Shown: positions 47,331 to 55,185, counted from the first letter of the stretch. The stretch: DNA of 64,000 nt from Strongylocentrotus purpuratus (GCF_000002235.5 NW_022145611.1:8314242-8378241), one strand, 5' to 3'. Notes: generated by a model from the sequence alone, not told the origin. Made by a program: numbers and translations.

Positions 47331-50300
47331 CACTTTTATTTTCTCTTCCCAACTTCTCTCCCCTCTCCCTGTTTCCATTTCGGTCAATTCCCTTCAATGG
47401 GATGGGTCGGTTATACTCTGGAGGTATTTGAACTTTGAGGTTGACACGGGTCATGTGTTAAAAAGCATTTTAAGTGGCGGATCAGGGTAGAAAATGGACT
47501 TTGCAGAATTTTCTATCAACAGCTGGGGAATTTAATACATTTACCACAAATGCCATGAGATAATTATAAAAACAAAAGGCAATAGAGTTTGTATCAGAAT
47601 ATTGTTTAAAATAGCATTTTTTTAAATACTTAGATACACATATTTCAACTCAACAATATGTAGGCCAATATATTAATCTCATTTTCCTTTCATGTTTTCT
47701 CGTGCATGAAATTGCCTGCACAACAAGGCAGCAGTGTAGATATTTGAGTCTGTATCTCATGATTAAATCTCATGATAAAAACCTGAATTCTGCTGATAGA
47801 CAGGTCTTTAACCTCAATTCTAATTTATTTTTTTTTAAGACCTGAGATATTTTCAAAGCATTCCTCTGAAAAGTCGCAACCTTCAACCATTTATAGATAC
47901 TTAATAACCCATGGCGATGAAAGTTTACCTTTGAAAATAGTGTGCACCCCTCCCTCCCCTTTTTATCAGGCAACATACCATTTAGAACACCCCTCCCCCC
48001 CCCCCCCTCATTTACATGTACATCCATTATTCAATGGCATGTTACACATACCAATGCTTGGAATATTGACAACTGGGACACATTATCGTGCTACCCGATG
48101 AAGATAAATTGAATCAAGTATTTATTATCCCCATTTTCTAAGTACCCAATCCTTAGGAAGGTTAAGCCCTCATTTTGTTTTTCTATTTTTTTTTTTTTTC
48201 ACATTAGGGGATATCTGCTTTTTGGGGGGTCGTAATATCACTGCTCACCTATTAACCCTCTGTTATAATGGGGTTTAAATGATGCGTGAGCTGCTGTTTC
48301 ATGCACAATTTAGCTCAGAATTGTGCTATTGATGGTCCAATGAAGTACATTGAATTATGCTATTATCCCTATTGCATTGAAGTTAATGGTGCTTAATCTA
48401 TGGTGATATATTGATGAGGAATTTCATTTAGCTTTATCTAAACAACAATGTTTCCTTACATGTAGCTGTCATCATGTCATTTCTTTTTAATCCACTGGTT
48501 TTTGCTAGGTATGGCAAGTATTCAAGAAGTTGGAAATCATTTTTTTTATTTATTTTTTTTATTTGGGGGGGGGGGGGCAGATTTATGTACATGAAGAATC
48601 CATGAATTAATTTAAATAATGAAAATAGCCCATTGATTAGAATCGAACAGCTTCATTGGTGTGTTAACATGTACATGTAGTTGTACGAAGAATCATTCCA
48701 GATTATAGTGAAATACAAGAAAACATGAAATAAGGTTATAAAATTGAAATGTACATCGACAAAAAAAATGATAAATACCGGTAGTAGTTCAATATAGTAG
48801 TTCCATAATAACTAAAAAGGAGAATGTGACTTCATGCTTTAAAGGTATAATCCATTAAATAAGATATAAATGAATTATGAATTATGAATATGATATAGAG
48901 TTAGTATTTAATACCATCACATAAACTACCACATAGACCACCACATATAGGCTATTCTTTTACATTCCCATTGCTCAGGTTGAACTATTTCTTCATTAGA
49001 AAGTAGTTCTACTAAAAACTATTCCTTCACAATTTGGATAGAAAGTATATATTTTCAAGATCCAACCATGATTTATTTCTTCTTTTGTTTTTAGTGGTAT
49101 GATATACAATCTTTTCCTGTAATACTAAGTCCAGTTTTGGGGCGTTCAATCTAATTTATTGATGTGATTAAGCTGAGATATAGGGTAACGACATGTATTT
49201 ATTAAAATAAGTACCCCCAAAATGAAAGATCAAACACAGCTAGGGACAATCATGCATGTATTCATGAACTTACAGAAATTGATAATTCAACCTTTCCACT
49301 TGCTAGGGGCAAATAAAAGAAGACATCGCTCGTTCTAAATAAAGAAATGTGTAATAATGCGGTTGACATCTGAGGTACGGAGACATATTAAGATGTACGG
49401 GGGAAGCCTAAGTATCCATCTAGTTGTGCTTTGCACCTGAAGGTACATTGTACATGTAGGAAATAAAAGGGAATGAAGAAAGAGGGTTTTTAGGGCATTG
49501 GCCCAGTAACATTTCAGAGCAATTTTGTGACAAATGGAGAAATAATGTCTGCCCTTTCCCCCTCGAGATGCAAGCCGCACCGGTGAAGCCTTGTTCAGAC
49601 GGGAAGGATAAAGCGCCTCGAAGTAACCGCCATGGCAAAATGAAAACAATTTAAGCGTTCGTGAATGACAGGTAGAGATGAAAGAAATAGCTGTGAGCAA
49701 CGAGGCCCCTAGGCATCCTTACTTGTCTGTATATCGTGAGATACAAAAATGTCCGGTGCACTGTGCTCATGTCATTTCATGTCGCCGCATTGTTTTAAGA
49801 CGTTTCACTACACCACGTGTAAACCAGGCTCTAACGAGGCATTACAGCTGGATGGTAACTGACATTAAAGTGGCAAAGAATTAGAGTAATGTAGGGAAAT
49901 GGGTATAGGGCAAGACTTCTCCTCCCTACAAATGCCATCAATTTTTTGTTTAGTTCACCAGGAGACAAAAAAGCTTAGTGCCCGAAGAGAGCGATAGATG
50001 GAGAAGATTGATCAAAAGTCAGATGATCCCCATGCAAATTACTCATAAAATCATTCTTTATTTCCCTTCTTTGTAGTTTATCTTGAGGCATTTTGATCTT
50101 TTTCTATATATTCCTCCATCTTCCTAAGGAATGCTTATAGATTCATGAGCAGATCGACTTTGTTCTCATTTCTGGCTTTCTGTCTCTGATTGTTATTGCC
50201 AGGAGAGATTGATGAAAACATGTTTGTCAAATAATCTCAGTCAGATACTTTTTGTTAGTTTTTTAGATTTATTATTAGGTAGGAGTCTATTGGAATTTTC

Positions 50301-53300
50301 ATATTTTCCCCTTTAGAATTTGTCTGTATGTGTTAAATTCTAAAAGAAGCAATTTTCACCTCTGAATTTCTTTATGGCAGCATTTCCAAGCTTCCTTCCT
50401 TTTCAAGAATGTATTTCACATTCAACAACAATTTCACCTCATTTTTTTTTGCTTCATATCCTGATAGTATTTTTGTATTCTGAAGTAATATAGACTCAAT
50501 GACTCACAATGATCAATTCTCTGGCACCATGCCATTTACAAAGTACAAACAAACAAAAAATTGCAGGGGGGGGGGGGTGAAGAATAAAAATGTAATGAAT
50601 TCAAAATCAATAATACCTGGAAGAGATGCAACGTCTTTCAACAACCGGTTACTCCTCTAGAAAAAATGTCAATATTTTGCAACCGAATAGTGTATTTACA
50701 TAAAACAGCTTTCTTTGGAGCAAAATGTTTTGTCATTTTATAGCATCCCTCATCATCAGCTTAGTAGCAAAAGGGGATAACAGCCATTGATAATAATAGC
50801 AATTAAATGGCCCTTTTCCACTAAATTAACAATTTATGTGTACCAGTACATACTGTATAGTTGACACTCAACTACTTTGTTGCACACAATGAAAGTATTC
50901 TGAGAATGTCTAATAAATGTGATTGCTTGGTCTTTGTTGAACAAACATGTTCTCTGGTGATTCATTATTTATTCCAGTTTTATTTTGTCAGTGATATAAA
51001 TTTAGGGTTGAGGATTCAGAAGTTTTTTATTTCTCTTTTGACCAGCTATCCACTTTCAAAACAGAGCTAAAACCCTACCTATTTTCACATTGCTTACAAC
51101 TAGCCACTACCCCAGTCTTTCCACAGGTTAACCATGGATGGCATATTTAGTAGTTGTTCAGTCTCATCAGCGCCATTGATTAGGAAATTAGATATTGGCG
51201 CTCTACACATTCCCCTGATTGGATTGGAGTGGTTATATAATAATAATAATTTTGGGTTCTTGTATAGCCCTCATATCTGTCAGACTTGACACTCCTGGCA
51301 ATCCCGATATGTTAGGTTTAGGATCAGGGATGTGGCTCTGTTTAGTGTTAGGTCTTGAGGTGTAATTATAAATTTATTAGTGTTTTAATTCGATTTTGGA
51401 GTGATTGTCGCAGGGGCATGTGTCATAGAACCAGTCCCCTTTTTTAATTTAATGAATAAGTTAATTATCCAGAGTGTCATGTAGTCTCTGACTATTCATT
51501 CCATTAGAATAAATATGTCTGTGTGAGTCTGTGAACTGTTGATTTTTTTAAGTTATTGGCAAGTGGCTAGTGATTATTTTTGCTCTCGCTTCAATTACTT
51601 GACCTGTACGAGCCTTAGGGAAAAGGAGCAGTGTTCATTTTTTCAAAATCTTCTGTAATACTTCTCCCCAATTCCCAACGGTAGCGTACCACAATCCATC
51701 TTCCAGCCCGCCCGCCCGCCCTTTCCTCCACATCGCTAATGTATCTGTCCATGTAGGTCATGGTCTCCATAGCAACCCAATGGCTGTTATTTAACGGAGG
51801 AAATATAGGAAACCTGTGAAACCAACAGCCAAAGAGAAAGTTGACTTAAAGCAACCGCTTTTGCCTGCCATGCCCGGTCCTGCGTCCACGTTCCGTTGGG
51901 TTTCGTCAATTTGATTGACCCAAAAACAATATTTGAAATTGACGTCACTGGGATACAAACTCGGCTGCTGTAGAAACGTACAAGGAAGAATAACAGGGAA
52001 TCGTATCAGGCATCCTCAAAATAACTTTTGTTTTTGTGTTTTTTCCCTACTTTCATTTTAGAGAGTGTTTTGTCTTTATTCATGGAAAATGAAAGTGTGA
52101 TAAGTTGTTTAACGTACATGTATATACATGTAATCAAAGGCTCTGTTATTCAGGACTTTTTATTTTTCTTCTTCCTTTTTCTGGCTTGTATGGAATCTGT
52201 ACTTATAAGCAATGGCTACCTTACTCTAGGTAATATTGATATTGTAATGTATTTGCACAGAGAGCCACAATGCACACACTCTAGACTGTAAATATGATTT
52301 TGCCCCTGAACCAATTTCGATCATTGCCAGGTTGCAGATCTGAAATTATTTGTACAGATGTTCATGTAGGTTAATTTAGATATTTTATTTTCTGATATAC
52401 AGTTTTTTCCTGAAGTTCTGAAATGTCCATTCTTTATCCGTCCAGAACAATTTAAAAAATGAATACTGGTATGTATTCTTTTTTACTAGACTTGCTTCAT
52501 GAAAGGCAATTCAAAAACTTCAATCATTGCATAAGTGTTTCTTCTTATTTCAGATGTTATAGAAGATGAATTTCCAACTCTGAGATCGTCCCATGGATTC
52601 AGTTATCTATCAGAAAGGGAAAAGAAGGTAAGATTGACTCTAATATAATTAGGTCATTTGTATTTTTTTAAATAATGATTATCAATATCTTTTTTTTAAT
52701 GTTAGTTATTAGTTATTTAAAAGAGGACCCCCCCCCTCCCCCCCCCCCCCCATGATAATTTTAAAACTTTATCAGGAACTTTATTAGTATCTTACTTCAT
52801 TTTTTTTCTTGTTCCAGGAGAATTTTTGTTTGCATACCATTTTAAAATTGTCCTATACTACAACAATTTATTGTATAAAATTTCTGTCTCTGAATAAAGA
52901 AGCTTTCTGTGTTGTTGTTATCTACATCAAGTACTAACACACAGAGAAGTACTAACACACAGAGAAGCAAAAACAGGCTTAATTCCACGCAAGCAACTTT
53001 TCTATGTAGTTGATACCTTCTCGGTTTGCGTATTGTAATGCAGAGGATCGTGCAAGTCCCTGATATTAATTACCTTAAATTAACTCTCTGTTTTTTCCAG
53101 CTCTGTTCGTCTATGAAGATGAAGCCAGCTAGATATGTCACCCTGAAAACACTCATCATAAAGGTAAATACTCTAAATATATTTTGTCTCCATAGTATAT
53201 TCTTATTTTAGATGTTAAGACAATATTGGCAGTAGTTCATAACATTGATAGATTTTCATTTCAGTTAATTTTGAGTAGGACAGGATATCTGACCACTGGA

Positions 53301-53872
53301 CAAAAAAAAATGATCATGCGTAGTTAAAAATGATGTATAAGTCATCTGTGTTTAAACAGAAACTCAATGGACATTTATTTGATGTTAAAACACCTAGAAG
53401 TGAACTAGCATATTTTCTATTCTGCTGATTCTGCAGATCACATTATTTTACTTCTCTCATTACTTTGATTCCAGTCATGTGAAGTCTCGATAGGAAGCAT
53501 TTCATATCATCGCAAAATATGCTTGATATTTATTGGTCCCTTATCGTTGCTCTTATAAGCTCATTTGTGGACAGACTCATGTCTGCCATTCAACTTATCA
53601 ATTTCCATTTTCTCTATTTTGCTTAATGTCATGAAATATGCTTAGAATTTATTGGGCCCCTGAGATGGGTATTGAACTCCTATTTGGAGAGAAAACCTTC
53701 CGCAGTGAAACTTATTCCTCGCCTCCTTCTCTCCCGTTCATCCTCCCAGGATCACTACCTACGAAAACAAGGCATTCCTCCCAAGACTCGCTACCCTGGC
53801 AACCTGCACAAGTCGCATCGCAAGCGCATCGCCAACTTCCTCACCAAAAACGGCTGGATCAAGGCTAGTTGA
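12587..53872 (+). CDS. TADA2B: Transcriptional adapter 2-beta (SAGA subunit ADA2b)
   Basis: ADA2b joins the acetyltransferase GCN5/PCAF with ADA3 and SGF29 in the SAGA histone acetyltransferase module. Sixteen exons (12587-12593, 12691-12797, 14455-14514, 18588-18685, 19158-19249, 20094-20150, 20964-21067, 22031-22103, 22905-23072, 23694-23804, 24555-24626, 26526-26637, 46236-46276, 52554-52627, 53101-53163, 53750-53872) join in frame to 453 residues; human TADA2B is 420. A ZZ finger has C10, C13, C24, C27, C36, C39, H49 and H53. A SANT domain starts at C70-W71 and runs to about 121. The ADA2 middle region follows (AHVDMYSKRLKERGRRK at 204-220; RRNGITKLK at 308-316), then a Lys-rich linker and a C-terminal SWIRM domain (about 375-453). 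LRDDFEREFDNDAETLISNL matches human PLRDDYEIEYDQDAETLISG, which separates it from TADA2A. Extra length relative to human lies mainly in a Pro/Ser-rich segment at 225-256 and near 350-368. Confidence 0.97.
12691..12797 (+). CDS. TADA2B: TADA2B exon 2 (ZZ finger, first part)
   Basis: Acceptor ctttcag. Encodes residues 4-38, with the first five zinc ligands C10, C13, C24, C27 and C36. The donor is CAG|gcgagt, a GC-type donor with otherwise perfect consensus; the GT four bases later would break the frame into exon 3. Confidence 0.93.
12798..14454 (+). other. TADA2B intron 2 (GC-AG)
   Basis: Begins gcgagt and ends cctacag. Holds a short stretch near 13021-13055 that resembles the promoter just upstream; the rest is AT-rich with nothing recognised. 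Confidence 0.65.
14455..14514 (+). CDS. TADA2B: TADA2B exon 3 (ZZ finger, second part)
   Basis: Acceptor cctacag, donor AATG|gtatgt. Sixty nt encode residues 39-58, CFRAGAEIGCHKRDHGYQIM, which supplies ligands C39, H49 and H53 and matches human CFSAGAEIGHHRRYHGYQLV. Confidence 0.97.
15108..15156. repeat. GA microsatellite with G run
   Basis: (GA)n with some AAAG steps, ending in a run of about 13 G. Confidence 0.95.
15751..15783. repeat. GA microsatellite with G run
   Basis: GA repeat ending in a run of about 11 G, the same architecture as 15108-15156. Confidence 0.95.
16122..16260. repeat. GA-rich polypurine tract
   Basis: Two GA arrays joined by AAAGG-rich purine sequence, ending in a G run; about 140 bp almost without pyrimidines on this strand. 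Confidence 0.95.
16391..16430. repeat. GA microsatellite
   Basis: Imperfect GA array with AAAG interruptions. Confidence 0.9.
17562..17846. mobile_element. Palindromic MITE-like element with AGGG ends
   Basis: Left end aggggggtgtttctcaaaga followed by ctaagatcaactttaagttg. The right end is its inverse (caacttaaagttgatcttag, tctttttgaggcatccccc). Same end design as 10257-10572 but a different interior, so a related or convergent family. Confidence 0.75.
18030..18225 (-). mobile_element. Possible 7SL/SRP-RNA-like SINE segment
   Basis: On the minus strand 18181-18211 reads cgttgtggcatgcgcctgta then atccagcta, close to the SRP RNA 5' domain (gtggcgcgtgcctgtagtcc, cagcta). Downstream is ggttcgaagctga, a B-box-like motif, and a GC-richer body unlike the surrounding intron. 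The match covers about 30 nt only, so this is a candidate. Confidence 0.4.
18588..18685 (+). CDS. TADA2B: TADA2B exon 4 (SANT domain, start)
   Basis: Acceptor attcag, donor TTG|gtaaga. Encodes residues 59-90 and part of W91: CWSTTEENSLLDAIESFGFG, the first and second SANT helices. Confidence 0.97.
18686..19157 (+). other. TADA2B intron 4
   Basis: AT-rich; nothing recognised. Confidence 0.5.
19158..19249 (+). CDS. TADA2B: TADA2B exon 5 (SANT domain, end)
   Basis: Acceptor ttcacag, donor AAAAG|gtaagt. Encodes residues 92-121: VGNHVGSKTKDECSDHYNTF, the DNA-binding-like third SANT helix (human AAHVGASRTPQEVMEHYVSMY). Confidence 0.97.
19250..20093 (+). other. TADA2B intron 5
   Basis: Holds the palindromic element at 19285-19573; the rest is AT-rich with nothing recognised. 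Confidence 0.6.
19285..19573. mobile_element. Palindromic MITE-like element
   Basis: Ends are ctgggccctcttgcataaa and the inverse tttatgcaagagggaccag. The interior is built from inverted, self-similar blocks based on gttgcgtttgatt and ttatgcaatg. No coding capacity. Confidence 0.75.
20094..20150 (+). CDS. TADA2B: TADA2B exon 6
   Basis: Acceptor cttgcag, donor GATG|gtaaga. Encodes residues 123-140, TLPETRSVNFIDHTGPED, matching human CIPDTIPNRVTDHTCPSG. Confidence 0.95.
20165..20192. repeat. C-rich homopolymer
   Basis: cccccTcccccT followed by about 15 C. Confidence 0.95.
20214..20455 (+). mobile_element. tRNA-derived SINE
   Basis: The head has an A box tggtatagtgg and a B box gggtttgaatccc, then tcctttggtaatacactatt and ccacatttgcc shared with the other SINE copies in reverse, and an ATT-rich tail at 20440-20455. 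It is in the same orientation as TADA2B. Confidence 0.8.
20964..21067 (+). CDS. TADA2B: TADA2B exon 7
   Basis: Acceptor ttccag, donor AGG|gtgagt. Encodes residues 142-175: PLSPTLGLTFKPVELTLAEQ and then YMPLRDDFER, matching PLSPSLT...VAEQQQLGYMPLRDDYE of human TADA2B. Confidence 0.97.
21068..22030 (+). other. TADA2B intron 7
   Basis: AT-rich; nothing recognised. Confidence 0.5.
22031..22103 (+). CDS. TADA2B: TADA2B exon 8
   Basis: Acceptor aaaacag, donor ATAT|gtaagt. Encodes residues 176-199, EFDNDAETLISNLAI followed by the acidic TSEDDELDI. Confidence 0.96.
22104..22904 (+). other. TADA2B intron 8
   Basis: Has a C12 run at 22279-22290. The segment 22740-22842 (ctaataaaccacattgaatt followed by tgaatg) resembles the 3' tail of a non-LTR retroelement, but no coding remnant is visible. 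Confidence 0.45.
22905..23072 (+). CDS. TADA2B: TADA2B exon 9
   Basis: Acceptor gaacag, donor GCAA|gtaagc. Encodes residues 201-255: AHVDMYSKRLKERGRRK (human AHVDMYVRKLKERQRRK), then a Ser/Pro/Ala-rich stretch (ASPVPLCPPTPSSAQKQK) longer and more proline-rich than the human segment. Confidence 0.95.
23073..23693 (+). other. TADA2B intron 9
   Basis: AT-rich; nothing recognised. Confidence 0.5.
23694..23804 (+). CDS. TADA2B: TADA2B exon 10
   Basis: Acceptor gtttcag, donor CAGA|gtaagt. Encodes residues 257-292: KEELEFREKLRPLARFIPST and then DLEEMFDNV, matching human EKELRLKLRPLYQFMSCKEFDDLFENM. Confidence 0.96.
23805..24554 (+). other. TADA2B intron 10
   Basis: AT-rich; nothing recognised. 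Confidence 0.5.
24555..24626 (+). CDS. TADA2B: TADA2B exon 11
   Basis: Acceptor tttgcag, donor AAAG|gtaagt. Encodes residues 294-316: VKSRIKELVRCRRNGITKLK, matching human LRAKIRELQRYRRNGITKMEE. Confidence 0.97.
24627..26525 (+). other. TADA2B intron 11
   Basis: Contains a SINE-like segment at 25612-25845; otherwise nothing recognised. Confidence 0.5.
25612..25845 (-). mobile_element. Probable SINE copy
   Basis: Left end taacatttatatagtagtta and acattgtattgaagcg resemble the tail side of the local SINEs. The right half (aagcagggacgtgatagaga, tggaatcaagccg, aagttatgcgct) has the decayed tRNA-like promoter look in reverse. Confidence 0.45.
26526..26637 (+). CDS. TADA2B: TADA2B exon 12
   Basis: Acceptor tccccag, donor CTGA|gtaagt. 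Encodes residues 318-353: ECEEYDEAKAKREKRKENKK then KLAEKTKKGNS, a strongly basic helical linker corresponding to human YEAARHKREKRKENKNLAG. It is followed by a 19.6-kb intron. Confidence 0.95.
30326..30352. repeat. GATTT pentanucleotide repeat
   Basis: About five GATTT units, next to a SINE-like tail. Confidence 0.9.
30360..30446 (+). mobile_element. SINE tail fragment
   Basis: agagcagcgccttgtaacct, then aacgctatataaatccaatt and an ATT-repeat tail, the typical 3' end of a tRNA-derived SINE. Confidence 0.6.
31140..31163. repeat. C24 homopolymer
   Basis: Twenty-four consecutive C residues, the longest pure homopolymer of C or G in the window. Confidence 0.95.
32737..32819. repeat. GA-rich polypurine tract
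   Basis: GA array with AAAAAGGGAGGG blocks, ending in a G run. Confidence 0.95.
34403..34745. repeat. Three-unit purine-rich tandem repeat
   Basis: Units begin with gatgagtgaag at 34403 and gttgagtgaaa at 34508 and 34632. Units two and three share tttttgtgtt(t)cttttaaa and caaacagg. Period is about 105-125 bp; most of 34300-34745 is purine-rich on this strand. Confidence 0.75.
35948..35996 (+). mobile_element. SINE tail fragment
   Basis: aggtggtaagcgctttataag and an ATT-repeat tail, nearly identical to 7112-7164. Confidence 0.7.
38249..38578. mobile_element. Palindromic element with CATCAGCTCGAG ends
   Basis: Left end tcttcatcagctcgagattg then ccaaata; right end tatttggcaatctcgagctg then atgtagagaggcc, an inverted repeat of about 32 bp. 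Internal blocks (gcatcagctcgagac, ctgaagtt, atagcgggatatttt and agcgggttattt in reverse) repeat the theme. It looks like a nested or foldback MITE. Confidence 0.7.
39366..39569. repeat. CT microsatellite
   Basis: About 200 bp of CT with regular TTTCT and TATCT interruptions. It creates long open frames of Ser/Leu on one strand and Arg/Glu on the other, which are not genes. Confidence 0.97.
43434..43712 (-). mobile_element. tRNA-derived SINE, fullest copy
   Basis: AAT-repeat tail (43434-43474), gggttcttgtatagccctca, agcgctctagcattt-like body (ggcgctctagcatttcaagg), cacctgggtggagtgtggca, tcaatgtcttgccaaaggac, and a promoter end gggactcgaacc (B box in reverse). This is the best reference for the family. 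Confidence 0.85.
43808..44075 (-). mobile_element. Degraded SINE, second in tandem
   Basis: AAT tail at 43808, body ending acacctgggtggagcgtagc and attaatgtcttgccaaagga, catttgtgccgtgg; about 100 bp from the preceding SINE and in the same orientation. Confidence 0.7.
44362..44940. repeat. Tandem array of hairpin-bearing 175-bp units
   Basis: Three clear units and a decayed fourth, period about 171-177 bp. Each starts with an inverted repeat: gagagccagaagg ... ccttctggctctc at 44362-44427, 44538-44603 and 44712-44769. These fold into stems of about 16-23 bp with short loops. The arms are followed by a shared body (gaaggatgtgag, ttgtgtagaaatgatgc, gcgaggttcaccgacctttc). No coding frame. Confidence 0.85.
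45363..45845. repeat. Duplicated block with octamer palindrome
   Basis: Two direct copies (about 45363-45545 and 45664-45800) share aatagaccattttcgtaatg, taaccaaatt, agaatgcaaattgca and gtaggacaaa. Copy two is also flanked by an inverted repeat (gtattttaatagttagaatg ... cattctgactattgaaatac). The element at 45545-45662 separates the copies. Confidence 0.75.
45545..45662 (-). repeat. G-run dispersed repeat, copy 2
   Basis: The reverse complement matches 3202-3300 (agagtttgatgt, G run, cacatacatgt, cctggggaggggtctaaaaa). It sits exactly between the two direct copies of the flanking duplication. Confidence 0.75.
46236..46276 (+). CDS. TADA2B: TADA2B exon 13 (41-nt microexon)
   Basis: Acceptor tttaacag, donor ATGG|gtaatt. 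Encodes DSKDVKEEVKEEKM, an alternating Lys/Glu linker (residues 354-367). The frame enters at phase 2 and leaves at phase 1, as exons 12 and 14 require, and this exon bridges them. Human TADA2B has a similar charged linker (KRGKEDGKDSEF) here. Confidence 0.85.
47161..47337. repeat. CT-rich polypyrimidine tract
   Basis: About 175 bp of CT/CCT-rich sequence, including a C9 run and a pure CT array near 47300-47328. Confidence 0.95.
51239..51320 (-). mobile_element. SINE, tail half only
   Basis: AAT tail, then gggttcttgtatagccctca and gacttgacactcctggcaat, matching the tail half of 43434-43712; the promoter half is absent. Confidence 0.7.
51763..51783. promoter_or_regulatory. X-box-like RFX site overlapping a CCAAT box
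   Basis: GTCTCCATAGCAACC (51763-51777) fits the RFX X-box pattern (GTYNCCATRGNAAC), and CCCAATGG (51776-51783) overlaps it as a CCAAT box. A perfect CRE, TGACGTCA, lies at 51940-51947. The surrounding 350 bp is GC-richer than the intron. Function is inferred from motifs only. Confidence 0.4.
52554..52627 (+). CDS. TADA2B: TADA2B exon 14 (SWIRM domain, start)
   Basis: Acceptor atttcag, donor AAG|gtaaga. Encodes residues 369-392, with SHGFSYLSEREKK matching human PGFELLSDREK at the start of the SWIRM domain. Confidence 0.96.
52628..53100 (+). other. TADA2B intron 14
   Basis: Contains a C-rich run (52728-52751) and a two-copy 19-bp tandem (agtactaacacacagagaa at 52932-52969). Confidence 0.6.
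53101..53163 (+). CDS. TADA2B: TADA2B exon 15 (SWIRM domain)
   Basis: Acceptor tttttccag, donor AAG|gtaaat. Encodes residues 393-413, LCSSMKMKPARYVTLKTLII then K, matching human LCSSLNLSPARYVTVKTIIIK. Confidence 0.97.
53164..53749 (+). other. TADA2B intron 15
   Basis: AT-rich; nothing recognised. Confidence 0.5.
53750..53872 (+). CDS. TADA2B: TADA2B exon 16 (SWIRM domain, C-terminus)
   Basis: Acceptor cctcccag; stop TGA at 53870-53872. Encodes residues 414-453: DHYLRKQGIPPKTRYPGNLH and then KRIANFLTKNGWIKAS, matching human DHLQKRQGIPSKSRLPSYLD and RILNFLTESGWI. It is more GC-rich than its flanks. Confidence 0.97.
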   Translation, partial: DHYLRKQGIPPKTRYPGNLHKSHRKRIANFLTKNGWIKAS

Positions 53873-53928
53873 GAATAACAATCGTCCCCGCCCCACCCCC
53901 ATTCTCCATCATTACTCCAAAAAATGAA

Positions 53929-53934
53929 AATAAA
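53929..53934 (+). promoter_or_regulatory. Likely TADA2B polyadenylation signal
   Basis: AATAAA lies 57 nt after the stop codon and is followed by a T/GT-rich tract (tttttgtttgtctttttttc, about 53943-53962), the usual arrangement for a cleavage site. This would give a 3' UTR of about 80 nt. Distal AATAAA hexamers (for example near 60552) leave longer 3' UTRs possible. Confidence 0.55.
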
Positions 53935-54976
53935 TACCTTGCCTTTTTGTTTGTCTTTTTTTCCTGATTTTGTGATGTTAGAGATACCAAGAAGCATCGC
54001 TATTTATTGACCATCGCTGTCTTGTATGTGTACATGTACTTTTCTTTTATGATGTAATTCGGGTATTCCCCTTTATGTACCTCCAAGAACCCTAATGTAC
54101 AAGGCAGTCATATGTCATGTACATTTTGCTTGCACAAGTGAAGTCTTGAATGCAGATTGAAGAAAAGCCAAATGATCCTTGATTGACCGGGGTCCAACGT
54201 ACTTGATGAGTGCTGATGTACTGCCAATTTGAGTGTATCTAGCGATCAGTCTTCGATGCAATATGTCGAAATTGTGCCAAATTAGGTTACATGAGCTCCA
54301 TGTCAGCTCAAACTAGCGTAATGAGTGATTCTTTCCATATGATTTAGGCTAGCTGTGTATTCACTGAATTCTTTAGAATTGCAACTTCTGTTCCAACTTA
54401 GAGTGAAAATTGATCATATCACAGAAAGGTAGTTCTTTATAAGTCCAAATTAACCTAGCTTCCATACTGAGTTTTCTCCCATATGATTGAGGGGAGCGAT
54501 GTAATTGGAGAGGACATAGTTTACACTCCAGACTCTGTTTAACTCTTGTGCATCGTAAAGAAAGAAAGGCTAGGTCTGAGAACCAGGCTAATATTTGAAA
54601 AGTACTGTTTACGTTGCACAGAATGAAGCATGAGATCTCTTTCAGGCTGTGATATAAAGAATTGATCATACAATGATAATTATATTGTCTGTTTTGTCCT
54701 TATGTCTCCAAATGAATTATGGTCAAAAACTGTTTTTTAAAATTAAATTTATTTGGATGCTAGTCCAGAAATAGAGCCAGTTATGCATATATTCCACATT
54801 ACAAGCAGAACCGACGATAGCTTATAGGCAAGTGTGGTTCAAGCATATGTTGGTTGCCAATTTATGATTACACAATCTTAGCCTTCTATGCCCCAGAGAA
54901 TACCATATGAGTTGTTTTCATAATTCAATTTTGGCGAGGATTATTGAATAATCCATTCCTTCATAATGTCTGGTCA

Positions 54977-55034
54977 GAGCCAGAAGGGCGTTAAATCTGT
55001 GTTTATAGTTCATGAGTTAATGTTGTTCTGGCTC
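54977..55034. repeat. Solitary copy of the GAGCCAGAAGG hairpin
   Basis: gagccagaagggcgttaa ... gttaatgttgttctggctc forms the same stem as the array at 44362-44940, 10 kb away. Confidence 0.7.
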
Positions 55035-55104
55035 CAAATAGACAGCATGCTTTCCCCCGTAATTGGTTACTTAAGGCAGATAAGACGTCCCTTGGCTCAA
55101 TCCA

Positions 55105-55185
55105 TAGGCCATTAATAAATAAATAATAACAATTTAAAAAACAGTGCTCATAAAGCGCTTACCACCAAAGTCTCTAAGCGCTATA
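55105..55185 (-). mobile_element. SINE tail fragment
   Basis: AAT-rich tail and tcataaagcgcttaccacca, the reverse complement of the fragments at 7112 and 35948. Confidence 0.65.

Larger units (their letters stand above)
46277..52553 (+). other. TADA2B intron 13 (6.3 kb)
   Basis: Holds GC-richer islands (46740-47040, 49560-49890, 51640-51990), a CT array (47161-47337), G and C runs and a SINE tail (51239-51320). No exon or nested gene was found. Confidence 0.6.

Noticed and set aside
49335-49700. A 121-residue minus-strand open frame in intron 13
   Set aside because: No domain and overlaps a candidate regulatory island; chance frame.
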